Below, one piece after another: positions 47,681 to 56,418 of a stretch of DNA of 64,000 bases. The translations under genes and the position numbers were made by a program. A model generated the notes under the pieces. That model was given only the letters and a program-made list of their open reading frames with translations. It had not been told where the DNA came from and searched no databases. Source of the DNA: Aeromonas rivipollensis (lineage in GTDB: Bacteria; Pseudomonadota; Gammaproteobacteria; Enterobacterales; Aeromonadaceae); NCBI RefSeq assembly GCF_037811135.1, contig NZ_CP149130.1, positions 142,001 through 206,000 of the forward strand. Reading direction: 5' to 3'. Every line of letters begins with the position of its first letter. Position 1 is the first letter of the stretch.

Positions 47681-48338
47681 GACCCATCCGACCGAACTCA
47701 TGTTGCGGGCCTTCGCCGCCGACGAGTTGCCCCTGCCGCTGGCCGTCGGTGTCTCTGCCCATTGCGAGCTCTGCCCCGCTTGTGCCGCCCAGGTACAGAC
47801 CCTTGAGGCCGAGTTGGCGAACCAGCTCCTGGCGCCGACCGCGCCGGATCAGGAGCTGCCGGTCGGGCTCGACGCCATGCTGGCGGAGATACTGCAACAA
47901 CCCGTGGCAACGGCGGCCGAGCTAGCGCAGCAGGTGCTGCCAGCCCCCGAGTTGCGGGTCGCGGGCCAATCCTACCGGCTGCCACGGGTGCTGGCCCGCC
48001 ACCATGCGCCCAAGTGGCGCCATGTGGGCGCCATTCGCCAGCACAGCCTGCCGCTCGACGAAATGGGGGCTCGCGCCAGCCTGCTCCATATCGAGGCCGG
48101 TGGCCGCATCCCCGAGCATACCCACAAGGGCTATGAGCTGACCCTGCTGCTGGCGGGCAACATGCAGGAGGGGGACATCTGCTATCAGGCGGGGGACTTC
48201 ATCTGGCGCGATGCCAGTCACGCCCACAGCCCGCACACCCCGGACGGCTGCCTCTGCTACACGGTGCAGGATGCGCCCGTCCACTTCACCAAGGGGCTGT
48301 CGCGGCTGCTCAACGGCATCAGCCATCGCCTCTACTGA
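47673..48338 (+). CDS. ChrR-family zinc-binding anti-sigma factor
   Basis: A 221-residue anti-sigma. The N-terminal ZAS domain has His5 and the His30-Cys34-Cys37 zinc site (HCELCPAC). The C-terminal cupin (about 115-215) holds RIPEHTHKGYELTLLLAG and DASHAHSPHT metal-ligand blocks. In Rhodobacter ChrR holds the sigma factor until singlet oxygen triggers its degradation. It overlaps the sigma gene by 8 bases, keeping the two proteins in proportion. It ends at a strong terminator. Confidence 0.9.
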   Translation: MIKTHPTELMLRAFAADELPLPLAVGVSAHCELCPACAAQVQTLEAELANQLLAPTAPDQELPVGLDAMLAEILQQPVATAAELAQQVLPAPELRVAGQSYRLPRVLARHHAPKWRHVGAIRQHSLPLDEMGARASLLHIEAGGRIPEHTHKGYELTLLLAGNMQEGDICYQAGDFIWRDASHAHSPHTPDGCLCYTVQDAPVHFTKGLSRLLNGISHRLY

Positions 48339-48367
48339 GCCGTGTCGGGCAATAAAAGTCGGGCAAC

Positions 48368-48396
48368 AAAAAAGGGACCATAAAGGTCCCTTTTTT
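48368..48396. terminator. Bidirectional terminator between chrR-like gene and uppP
   Basis: AAAAAAGGGACC (48368-48379) pairs with GGTCCCTTTTTT (48385-48396) around ATAAA. Confidence 0.94.
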
Positions 48397-48416
48397 CATC
48401 AGGTAATCCCTCGGGA

Positions 48417-49232
48417 TCAGGCCACAAATACCAGGTAGACGGCGAAGGCCACCACGAAGCGGTAGATGGCGAACGGGATGAAGTCGAGGCGACGGATCAG
48501 CGCCAGGAAGGTCTTGATGGCGATCATGGCGACCACGAAGGCGGTGACGAAACCCACCGCAAACATGGGGAAGTCGGCCATGGAGAGGAAGTCACGGCTC
48601 TTGTAGAGGTCCAGTCCGCTGGCCGCCATCATCATGGGCACCGCCATGATGAAGGAGAACTCGGCCGCCGCATGGCGGCTGATGCCCATCAACATGCCGC
48701 CGCTGATGGTGGCGCCGGAGCGGGAGAAGCCGGGCCAGAGCGCCAGGCACTGGAACAGACCTATGCCGAACGCCTGCTTGTAGCTGATGTCGTCCAGGGT
48801 CTCGGCGGTGACGGCGGGGCGGCACTTCTCGGCGATGATGAGCAGTATGCCGCCGGCCACCAGGGCATACATCACGGTTTCAGGGCCAAACAGATGGGCC
48901 TTGATCCAGCTGTGGATGGCCAGCCCGATGAGCACGGCGGGCAGCATGCCGAGGATGATGTGCACCAGGGAGAGGGTGGCATGCCCAGGTGCCGGTTTCT
49001 GACCGAAATGGATGCCGATGAGGCCGAAAAGGCGGCGCCAGAACATGACGACCACCGCCAGGATGGAACCCAGCTGGATCACCACCTCGAAGGTGGCGGC
49101 CTTGGGGCCTTCGAAACCGAGCAGGTGGCCGACGATGATCATATGGCCGGTGGAGGAAACGGGCAGAAACTCGGTCAGGCCTTCCACTATGCCCAGCACG
49201 AAGGCCACAAACAGGGCGTAGGATTCGGTCAT
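48417..49232 (-). CDS. uppP: Undecaprenyl-diphosphatase UppP (BacA)
   Basis: A 271-residue inner-membrane phosphatase with about seven to eight helices. It has the two family blocks: [22 protein letters not shown] near the N terminus and [21 protein letters not shown], which hold the active-site Glu, Ser, His and Arg. It recycles the undecaprenyl carrier lipid for cell-wall synthesis and gives bacitracin resistance. A GC hairpin (49271-49290) lies in its upstream region. Confidence 0.95.
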   Translation of the reverse strand: MTESYALFVAFVLGIVEGLTEFLPVSSTGHMIIVGHLLGFEGPKAATFEVVIQLGSILAVVVMFWRRLFGLIGIHFGQKPAPGHATLSLVHIILGMLPAVLIGLAIHSWIKAHLFGPETVMYALVAGGILLIIAEKCRPAVTAETLDDISYKQAFGIGLFQCLALWPGFSRSGATISGGMLMGISRHAAAEFSFIMAVPMMMAASGLDLYKSRDFLSMADFPMFAVGFVTAFVVAMIAIKTFLALIRRLDFIPFAIYRFVVAFAVYLVFVA

Positions 49233-49452
49233 GGTACAGATCTCTTGGTTGATGGGTGCGGATAAAATCAGCCCCGATCAGGGTCGGGGCGGCCAATGAT
49301 GGCGGAAAATCACGCGGGCAACCAGAGAATATTGGAGGGGCCTCTGCGGTTTCCGGCCCTTGTATGGCGGCTGGCGCCTTCCGCATGGAGGCGATGCGGG
49401 TTTAGTGGCAAAGCCCCGGGCGTTGTTGCCACCCCGTCACCTTCTGACATGG

Positions 49453-49482
49453 CCGCCACGGGCAGTCAGCCGCCCGTGGCGG
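49453..49482. terminator. Hairpin after the aldo-keto reductase gene
   Basis: CCGCCACGGGC (49453-49463) pairs with GCCCGTGGCGG (49472-49482), 10 bases past the stop on the - strand. No T run follows, so its strength is uncertain. Confidence 0.5.
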
Positions 49483-49492
49483 GGCCGATTCA

Positions 49493-50488
49493 TCATGCCA
49501 GCACCGCCAGGATCTGCTGTTGCAGCGCCTCCTCCAGTGGCGGCAGGGCCAGGGCCTCGACCGCGCTCACTATCTGCTGCGGGCTGCTGGCGCCGATGAG
49601 GGCGCAGCTCACCACGGGATCGCGCAGTACCCACTGCAATGCCAGCTGTGACAGGGGTTGACCCCTTTGCTGCGCCAGGGCGTGGAGGGCGCGGATGCGG
49701 GCCAGCTTGTCCGCGGTGATCTGATCTGGCTTGAGGAAGGGGCTGGCGCTGGCGGCGCGGGAGTCCGCCGGGATCCCTTCCAGATAGCGATCGCTCAGCA
49801 GACCGCCCGCCAGCGGCGAGAAGGCGACCACGCCCACCCCCTGTTCGCGGCAGACCGGCAGCGTCTCGGCCTCGATGTCGCGCTGGAACAGGGAGTATTT
49901 GAGCTGATTGACCAGGCAGGGGGTGCCGAGCTCCGCCAGTCGGGTCGCCGCCTGGGCGGCAAGCGGGGCAGGGTAGTTGGAGAGGCCTATGTAGAGCGCC
50001 TTGCCCTGGCGCACCATGAGCGACAGCGCCTGGCAGGTCTCCTCCAGCGGGGTGCGGGGATCCGGCCTGTGGTGATAGAAGATGTCCACATAGTCGAGAC
50101 CGAGCCGGCGCAGACTCTGGTGCAGGCTGGCAAAGAGGTACTTGGCGCTGCCGCCGTCGCCGTAGGGGCCGTCCCACATCACATAACCCGCCTTGCTGGC
50201 GATGATCAGCTCGTCTCTGTAGGGAGCCAGACTGCCCTTGAGCACGCCGCCGAAGGTGGTCTCGGCGGCGCCCGGCGGCGGCCCGTAGTTGTTGGCGAGA
50301 TCGAAGTGGGTGATCCCCAGATCGAAGGCCTGATGCACCATGACCTTCACCCTGGCGGGATCGCTCCCTTCACCGAAGTTGTGCCAGAGGCCGAGACCTA
50401 TGCCGGGCAGGCGAAGGCCGTGGCGACCAGCGGGTCGGTAGGGCAGGCGCTGGTAACGATCCGGCGCGGCGAGGTAGGGATCATCCAT
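49493..50488 (-). CDS. Aldo-keto reductase, L-glyceraldehyde 3-phosphate reductase type (YghZ-like)
   Basis: A 331-residue NADPH-dependent aldo-keto reductase of the AKR14/YghZ group (E. coli 346). The catalytic Tyr is in THFDLANNYGPPPGAAE, with the partner Lys in IIASKAGYVMW and His in DIFYHHRPD. It would reduce L-glyceraldehyde 3-phosphate or methylglyoxal. The ATG at 50488 follows AGGAG with 5-base spacing and matches the family start; the open frame upstream is not conserved. Confidence 0.88.
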   Translation of the reverse strand: MDDPYLAAPDRYQRLPYRPAGRHGLRLPGIGLGLWHNFGEGSDPARVKVMVHQAFDLGITHFDLANNYGPPPGAAETTFGGVLKGSLAPYRDELIIASKAGYVMWDGPYGDGGSAKYLFASLHQSLRRLGLDYVDIFYHHRPDPRTPLEETCQALSLMVRQGKALYIGLSNYPAPLAAQAATRLAELGTPCLVNQLKYSLFQRDIEAETLPVCREQGVGVVAFSPLAGGLLSDRYLEGIPADSRAASASPFLKPDQITADKLARIRALHALAQQRGQPLSQLALQWVLRDPVVSCALIGASSPQQIVSAVEALALPPLEEALQQQILAVLA

Positions 50489-50673
50489 GAGTACTCCTGA
50501 TTCAGCTTTCATGTGCAGGACCTTCGGCCTCAAGCCGTTGCTGGTGCGGGCATCGACACGCCGGGGGGTGTCTGAATGCATCGCCATACAACGCCAGAAG
50601 CCATCGCTGTTGTCAACGGCAATGACGGCTGCAACGGCTGTTTGGTCACAGATTGTAAATTCAACATAAAACA

Positions 50674-50704
50674 ACGGGTTGGCATAGTTCCTATGCCAAC
50701 CCGT
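50674..50704 (-). terminator. Terminator of the maltoporin-like gene
   Basis: A 14-bp stem (50674-50687 with 50691-50704, loop TTC) precedes TTGTTTTA on the - strand, downstream of the porin gene. Confidence 0.88.
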
Positions 50705-50780
50705 CGCGCCTCAATTACTGCCGGTTCTCAGCCCCATCCCTGTGGAGCACGGGGATCGGCAGCGGATCCTGGCCGGGTGG

Positions 50781-52067
50781 TTACCACCATACGTTGGCTT
50801 GCAGGCCGACAGTCCAGGTGTCATCGGCGGTGCCGTTGTCGAAGGCGTGGGAGCCATCCCAGTCGGCGTTGTCGCTGTCGAGGTAGCTGGCGAACAGGCG
50901 CAGCTCCGGCTCGCCACGGCCGAAGGAGAAGGCCTGGGCGATGGTGGTCTTGGAGCCACTGCGGGAGTCGACGTCACCGTTCTCGGTCTTCTCGTCCTCG
51001 AAGTAACCGGCTTCCACATAGGTGCGGGTGATGTCGGTCCAGTGGTAGGTCACCTTGGCACTCACGGCGAAGGCGCTTGCATCACCCTCGACGCCATCCC
51101 ACCGCTTGATGTCGTTCGCTTCGGCGTAGTTGATGGCGTGGCTCAGATCCCAGTCTGCGGCCAGCGGGATGATGCCGTAGTTGCGGATGGCGAAGCCGTT
51201 GCCGCTCTCGACACGGCCGCTCAGGGTATCGGCAGAGCCGAAGGTGACCCCTTGCAGGGCGGAACCGTCGGCGTAGTACTGGAGGGTGGTCTTGTTCCAA
51301 CCTGTCTCCAGGAGCGACTGATTCAGTTCCAGCATCACGGCATGGCCGTCGGCGTAGTCATGGTTGCCCAGATCGGCATCGATCTGCTCGGCGGTGGCAT
51401 CGGCCTTCAGGAACTTGTAACCCATGGCCAGGGTGGCGCCATTCCACAGCGGCAGGTCGGTGTAGAGCAGATCCAGCTGGTTGGAGTCGATCATGTCCTC
51501 TATCGGATCGCCGACACTGTTGTTGTAGGTGCCGGCGATGTCGCGATGCAGGGCGGCGACGGAGAGCTTGCCCTGGCCCAGCTGCATGTCTTCGATACCG
51601 CCACCTATGTTGGTCTGGTTCCAGTAGAAGAAATCATTCGAGTCGATGACGAAGCCCTTCTTGTACTGACGGATACCAGCCCAGGAAGTCTCACCCAACC
51701 CCATGAAGTTGCGCAGCTGCATGTTCATGTTCTCCCACCCGAAGTTGGAATCGCCCATGTTGCTGTTGGTGTCGCCGTCGTACATGTTGAACATGGTCTG
51801 GATATAGACGGACTTGGTCTCGTCGCTCTTCAGTTCCTTGCCGAAACCCACCTCGGCATAGGTATCGAATTCGTTGCCCAGACGACCGACCTTGTTCTTC
51901 TGGAAGCTGCCCCCCACGGCATCTTGCATGGAGCCGCTGTCGCCCGTTCCCATGCCGGAGCGGAAATAGCCGTAATAATCGAAGCCGGCCGCCTCGGCAG
52001 AAACGGCAGCTTGCGCGGAGAGCGCAGACACGACGGCAACGGCAATTGGGAGCCACTTGGTTTTCAT
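50781..52067 (-). CDS. Maltoporin-family (LamB-like) outer-membrane carbohydrate porin
   Basis: A 428-residue outer-membrane porin (E. coli LamB 446). A signal peptide ends near VSA-23. The mature start FDYYGYFRSGMGTGDSG is the LamB plug-strand block, and the protein ends in the aromatic NVWW needed for insertion. It would let oligosaccharides across the outer membrane. It is likely part of the downstream carbohydrate locus rather than a maltose operon, because malZ lies far away and no other mal genes are near. Its start is the conserved MKTKWLPIA. Confidence 0.88.
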   Translation of the reverse strand: MKTKWLPIAVAVVSALSAQAAVSAEAAGFDYYGYFRSGMGTGDSGSMQDAVGGSFQKNKVGRLGNEFDTYAEVGFGKELKSDETKSVYIQTMFNMYDGDTNSNMGDSNFGWENMNMQLRNFMGLGETSWAGIRQYKKGFVIDSNDFFYWNQTNIGGGIEDMQLGQGKLSVAALHRDIAGTYNNSVGDPIEDMIDSNQLDLLYTDLPLWNGATLAMGYKFLKADATAEQIDADLGNHDYADGHAVMLELNQSLLETGWNKTTLQYYADGSALQGVTFGSADTLSGRVESGNGFAIRNYGIIPLAADWDLSHAINYAEANDIKRWDGVEGDASAFAVSAKVTYHWTDITRTYVEAGYFEDEKTENGDVDSRSGSKTTIAQAFSFGRGEPELRLFASYLDSDNADWDGSHAFDNGTADDTWTVGLQANVWW

Positions 52068-52886
52068 GATCTCTTCCTTATAACAATGATGGATTGGGTA
52101 ACGCCGAAAACAATCAGCACCCCACTGAGTCAATTCCCTGACCGATTTGAAACTCGACACCTCTCTGTGCTGAGTCTTGAAAACATAAATAATTGGAATA
52201 GCGGCGTGACGGCATGGGAGCCTGCCACAGGTGACCGTTATTTTATGAAACAGTGTTGTCCACTCTTTAATAAAAGAATGGGGTATCTTCAGGACATCAT
52301 TGCCAGCGGCATGTCTTCGCAACTCGCTTTCATTTATCGCAATGGTTAACAACGAGGACGCGATAATGGCAAATCCGTTGAGCGTTTTTCGAAATAACGT
52401 TGTGTCGATTCGAACATCTGCCAGCCCCTCGTCTGACGAGCAGCCTGCTGCCTGTCACAGGCTGACATCACAGGTGTCTCGACCCTTATCATGGCGTTCA
52501 GGCGCTGTGCTGGCGCGGATAACCACGTAAGAGCCTGTTCGGGAGTACGCTCACACTTTGCCTGCCATGGGTCGAGCGGCCCTCATGGCACATCAAAAAT
52601 AGGTGGAACCTTTTCACGCATATTTTTACCTGGCTGAGACAGCGTATCAAAAAGGCATTCTTGTAGAGTCAGCCTGACTATAGCAAACAGACCAGACGAG
52701 AACATGAATAGAAATTTATTTTGCCATGGGCTTCACACAATTCTTTCTCTATTTCATTCAAGTGGACTCATTCCAGTTCATATTAATTTGATGATGTGTT
52801 TCTCTAATATTTAAACTGAACTGGTGCTTAATTGAAGAAATATTCAAGGTCGCTCAGCTTGCTTGATTTAAGCTGAATAAAACAAA
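52068..52886. other. Gene-poor, AT-rich interval between the porin and the GH43 remnant
   Basis: About 820 bases without a recognised gene. The stretch 52650-52890 is markedly AT-rich compared with the rest of the window. Short frames (for example 52366-52530 with GAGG before an ATG, and 52703-52813) have no family resemblance. The porin promoter probably lies near 52070-52200. The base composition and the adjoining broken gene suggest a deletion or insertion scar. Confidence 0.6.
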
Positions 52887-52997
52887 TTAATGTTCAATCC
52901 ATGTCGCCACCATGTTGACAATTGTTGCTGCGTGGTGAGGTCGATATATGAACCGGTAGATCGCGCCGAGTGATGTGGTGAATTTGATGGGCCACAT
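52887..52997 (-). CDS. Possible 36-residue small protein
   Basis: A short frame MWPIKFTTSLGAIYRFIYRP... starts at 52997 with AGGAGA five bases upstream, a good ribosome site. It overlaps the far end of the broken GH43 frame in a different frame. It is hydrophobic and basic. No family was recognised, and it could be a coincidental frame or a tail of a lost gene. Confidence 0.3.
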   Translation of the reverse strand: MWPIKFTTSLGAIYRFIYRPHHAATIVNMVATWIEH

Positions 52998-53418
52998 GAC
53001 ACTCTCCTGCATCAGGCTGCTGCCGGCAACCACCAAAAAGCCTCTCAGGGGGCGATGGCGCTGCCGCCGGCAGCAACCTGGCCTTTCTCCCGGGCGGCGA
53101 GTGCACGGCTCTCTTCTGCAACCATGCCGTTGAAGCCCCCACACCGGGGTTCCCATCAGTGCGGGGCTGTCCGTGGGCGCCCTGAGCCGGCATCCAGACC
53201 ACCTTGCGCTCGGCATGCTCAAGGTCGGCGATATCTCTGGTTCGCCATAGGGTGATGTCGTTGCCGGTTGTCTGGGTGTAGTAGTAAAAGCCGTCGTCAT
53301 GGCGTACGACCCAGGGGTCTGCGTCATCACTCAGGATGGGATTGGTAAACGTCGAACCGACCTGCGCTGGCATGATGGCTCCCACCAGGATGAACAGAGT
53401 GAACAGGATGCGAAACAT
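52894..53418 (-). pseudogene. Broken GH43 glycosidase gene
   Basis: The frame starts with a signal peptide (MFRILFTLFILVGAIMPAQV) and then about 60 residues typical of GH43 arabinofuranosidases/xylosidases: FTNPILSDDADPWVVRHDDGFYYYTQTTGND. Here the Asp of ADPWV is the family general base. After about residue 80 (53179) the frame loses all GH43 character, and the rest of the roughly 300-residue domain is missing, so it is truncated. It lies just past the ABC ATPase gene of the carbohydrate locus, with a GC hairpin between. It is probably non-functional. Confidence 0.75.
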
Positions 53419-53461
53419 GACTGATGCTCCATGAAGGGGCGAGGCTTGCCCGCCCCTCGGC

Positions 53462-54562
53462 TCAACGCCGCAGGCTCTGTCCCTGCTCGCCGAAGAGGTG
53501 GACGTATTCGAGGGCGACGGTGAGGGAGACGCCCTCGTCGCACGCGGGCACCCGCCGATCCGTGTTGACCTTGGCCAGCAGCAGTCGCTCCAGACCCTCG
53601 CACTTGATGTGCAGGATGGCGGAATCGCCGAGGTTCTCTACCAGAGAGACCCGGCCCTGGAGATGGGCGCCCGACGCCCCCTCTGCACCGACCAGCAGAT
53701 GTTCGGGGCGGATCCCCAGCTTGATGCTGCGCTGGTCGGTGCAGTCGAACGATGACTCAGGCACGGCCAGCGCGATCCCTCTGCCTGCTGTCAGCTGCCA
53801 GTGTTTCCCCTCTGCTCCCGCCAGTTTGCAGGTCAGCAGGTTCATTTTTGGCATGCCGAGGAAGGTGGCCACGAATTCGGTGGCGGGGCGCTGGTAGAGA
53901 TCCAGCGGTGAGCCCACCTGCTCGATGTGTCCCTTGTTGAAGACCACGATCCTGTCCCCCAGGGTCATCGCCTCCACCTGATCGTGCGTCACGTAAATCA
54001 TGGTGGTGCCGAGCTTCTGGTGCAGGCGCGCCAGCTCGGTGCGCATCTGCCCGCGCAGGGCCGCATCCAGGTTGGAGAGCGGCTCGTCGAACAGGAAGAC
54101 GTCGGGTTCGCGCACTATGGCGCGACCGATGGCAACCCGCTGACGCTGGCCCCCCGAGAGCTCGGCGGGTTTGCGATCCAGCAGGTGGGCCAGTTGCAGG
54201 GTCTCCGCCACCCGGTTCACCTTGGTGGCGATCTCGTCCTTCGGCGTGCCGTTGAACAGCAGGGAGAAGCCCATGTTCTCGGCCACCGTCAGGTGGGGGT
54301 AGAGAGCATAGGACTGGAACACCATGGCGACCCCCCGCCTGGCGGCATCCAGATCGTTGGCGCGCTTGTTGCCGATGTGCAGATCCCCTTCGGAGATCGC
54401 CTCCAGCCCGGCGATCATGCGCAGCAGGGTGGATTTGCCGCAGCCGGAGGGGCCGACGAAGACGACGAATTCCCCCTGCTTTATTTCCAGATCCACGCCG
54501 TGGATGACGGCATTGCCGTTGGGATAGGTCTTCTTGATGTTGTTAAGCAATACGCAGGACAT
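53462..54562 (-). CDS. Carbohydrate ABC importer ATPase (MalK/UgpC type)
   Basis: A 366-residue ABC ATPase of the CUT1 sugar importers. Walker A GPSGCGKS is at 37-44, signature LSGGQ at 135-139, Walker B FLFDEP at about 156-161, and the C-terminal OB-fold (TOBE) regulatory domain covers about 240-366. It energises the two permeases encoded just upstream. A hairpin with a T-rich tail lies between it and the upstream permease gene and may lower its expression. Confidence 0.93.
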   Translation of the reverse strand: MSCVLLNNIKKTYPNGNAVIHGVDLEIKQGEFVVFVGPSGCGKSTLLRMIAGLEAISEGDLHIGNKRANDLDAARRGVAMVFQSYALYPHLTVAENMGFSLLFNGTPKDEIATKVNRVAETLQLAHLLDRKPAELSGGQRQRVAIGRAIVREPDVFLFDEPLSNLDAALRGQMRTELARLHQKLGTTMIYVTHDQVEAMTLGDRIVVFNKGHIEQVGSPLDLYQRPATEFVATFLGMPKMNLLTCKLAGAEGKHWQLTAGRGIALAVPESSFDCTDQRSIKLGIRPEHLLVGAEGASGAHLQGRVSLVENLGDSAILHIKCEGLERLLLAKVNTDRRVPACDEGVSLTVALEYVHLFGEQGQSLRR

Positions 54563-54597
54563 ATGAATGTTCTCTCACGAGGGCCCGTGCTGGCCGT

Positions 54598-54625
54598 AAA
54601 ACAAAGGGCTCGCCTCGGCGGGCCC
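54598..54625 (-). terminator. Terminator-like hairpin before the ATPase gene
   Basis: On the - strand GGGCCCGCC (from 54625) pairs with GGCGAGCCC (to 54606), followed by TTTGTTTT. It lies within the operon, so it may act as a partial terminator that leaves less ATPase message. Confidence 0.6.
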
Positions 54626-54633
54626 GTGAATGG

Positions 54634-55461
54634 TCAACCCTTGAGACCGGTGGCAGCGAGGAAGCCCGATGCGACTCGTTTCTGGAATATGACGTAGAGG
54701 ATGGCGACCGGCAGGCCACCTATCAGGGCCGAGGCCATGTTCTGGGCATAGCGCACCCCGTAGGTGTCGTTGAGCTGGGTCAGGCCGATGGGGATGGTCA
54801 TGTTCTCGGTGGAACTCACCACCAGGAACGGCCAGAGGAAGTTGTTCCAGGCCCCCATGAAGGTGATGATCGCCATGGCGTAGATGATGTTTCGAGACAG
54901 GGGCAGATAAACGCGCAGCAGCACCTGCCACTCCCGTGCACCATCCAGGATGGCCGCCTCGCGAAAGTCCTTGGGGATCTGATCGAAGAAGCGCTTGAGC
55001 ACGAACAGCACCATGGGCGACACCACCTGGGGCAGGATCACGCCACCGAGGGTGTCCGCCAGTCCGAGGTGATAAATCTGGCGGAAGAGCGGGATCACCA
55101 GGGCCTCGAACGGGAAGATGATGCCGAACATGCAGCACCAGAACAGCAGCTTTGCCCCCCGAAAGCGGAGCTGGGAAAAGCTGTAAGCGGCCAGCACTGT
55201 GACGGCCAGCGTCAGCACTGTGACCGCCAGCGAGGTGAATACGCTGTTCATGAAGAAGATGGGCAGATCCCCCAGGGTCAGCACCTTGATGAAGGCATCG
55301 AGGGTGACGGGGTCGGGCAACCACTGCAGCCCGGCGACGGTCTGCTCCTCCGGGCGCAGCGCAGTGCTGATGGCCCACAGCAGCGGGGCGCCCCACAACA
55401 GGCAGAGCAGCAGGGTCAATGAAATGGCCAGCAAGGCGGTAAATGTCAGTTTGCTCTTCAT
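54634..55461 (-). CDS. Carbohydrate ABC importer permease (MalG type)
   Basis: A 275-residue permease with six transmembrane helices and the EAA loop DFREAAILDGAREWQVLLRVYLPL. It is the MalG/UgpE-like partner of a CUT1 importer. It follows the MalF-type permease gene with a one-base gap and precedes the ATPase gene. Confidence 0.93.
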   Translation of the reverse strand: MKSKLTFTALLAISLTLLLCLLWGAPLLWAISTALRPEEQTVAGLQWLPDPVTLDAFIKVLTLGDLPIFFMNSVFTSLAVTVLTLAVTVLAAYSFSQLRFRGAKLLFWCCMFGIIFPFEALVIPLFRQIYHLGLADTLGGVILPQVVSPMVLFVLKRFFDQIPKDFREAAILDGAREWQVLLRVYLPLSRNIIYAMAIITFMGAWNNFLWPFLVVSSTENMTIPIGLTQLNDTYGVRYAQNMASALIGGLPVAILYVIFQKRVASGFLAATGLKG

Positions 55462-55462
55462 C

Positions 55463-56353
55463 TTAGCCTCGACGATTGATGAATCTATTAGCCAGGGATT
55501 GCAGCACCAGAATGAGCAAGACGATCAGCACGAAGACCACGGCGATGGCAGAGGCATAGCCGGCGTTCTGGTTGACGAACCCGGTCTCGTACATGTAGTG
55601 CAGAACGACTTTGGTGCTGTCGAAGGGGCCGCCGCCAGTCAGCAGGTAGGTCTGGCCGAAGATCTTCAGGGAGGCCACCAGTTGCAGGCCGAAGACCATG
55701 ACGGTCACGGGGCGCAGCTGGCGCCAGGTGATGTAACGGAAGATGCCCCACTCCGAGGCGCCGTCGAGCCGGGCCGCCTCGTAGAGGTCCTGCGGGATGT
55801 TCTTGAGCGCCGCGAGGAACAACAGCACGTTGAAGCCGACGGTCCACCAGATGGTCGCCATCGCGACCATGGGCATGGCGAAGTCCGGGTCGTTGAACCA
55901 GGCGATCTCGGTACCCGCGATCAGGTTGACCACCCCAAAGGTGGGGTGCAGCATCCATCCGCCTATCATCGCCATGACGGCGATAGGCAAGATGTTGGGG
56001 ATGAAGAAGATGGCCTGCACCAGGCCGGCGAAGCGGGTGAGCCGGTTGATCAGCATCGCCATCACCAGCCCCAGGGCGGTCAGGGGGAGCACGGTGAGCA
56101 GGGCGAAGTAGGCGGTTTGCAGCAGCGAATCCCAGAAGCTCGGGTCTTGCAGCAGTTCCACATAGTTGGCAAGGCCAACATAGCCGTGGGTCTCGGTCAG
56201 CCCGCTGTCGGTAAAGCTCAACTGCAACGTTTGCAGGGCCGGAATGACAAAGAAGAGCAAAAAGGCGAGCAGGAAGGGGGCCAGCATGAGCCAGGGCGTC
56301 ATGAGGGCCCCCAAGCTGCCGGCGGGGGTTCTGGTAGTGTCTTTATGATCCAT
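55463..56353 (-). CDS. Carbohydrate ABC importer permease (MalF/UgpA type)
   Basis: A 296-residue permease with six transmembrane helices and the EAA loop DLYEAARLDGASEWGIFRYITW. It lacks the large periplasmic P2 loop of MalF, so it is of the UgpA/LacF kind. I start it at the ATG 56353 (MDHKDTTRTP); the ribosome site there is weak, and a longer open frame reaches 56419 without homology. Confidence 0.9.
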   Translation of the reverse strand: MDHKDTTRTPAGSLGALMTPWLMLAPFLLAFLLFFVIPALQTLQLSFTDSGLTETHGYVGLANYVELLQDPSFWDSLLQTAYFALLTVLPLTALGLVMAMLINRLTRFAGLVQAIFFIPNILPIAVMAMIGGWMLHPTFGVVNLIAGTEIAWFNDPDFAMPMVAMATIWWTVGFNVLLFLAALKNIPQDLYEAARLDGASEWGIFRYITWRQLRPVTVMVFGLQLVASLKIFGQTYLLTGGGPFDSTKVVLHYMYETGFVNQNAGYASAIAVVFVLIVLLILVLQSLANRFINRRG

Positions 56354-56418
56354 GTCTGCGATTGAGCCTGGAATGAAGGAAACGGAGGGGCAGGAGGTGA
56401 TCCTCTGCCCCGAGGTCA

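Noticed and set aside
52366-52530. 54-codon + strand frame starting MANPLSVFRNN with GAGG upstream
   Set aside because: The ribosome site is acceptable, but the sequence has no family resemblance and ends in Ser/Arg-rich text typical of non-coding frames.
52703-52813. 36-codon frame in the AT-rich interval (MNRNLFCHG...)
   Set aside because: No ribosome site, and short frames are expected by chance in this stretch.
53041-53180. Whether a second gene tail (frame ending in REKGQVAAGGSAIAP) overlaps the GH43 remnant
   Set aside because: The frame is short, has no start of its own and no recognised family; it may be a chance frame in the decayed region.
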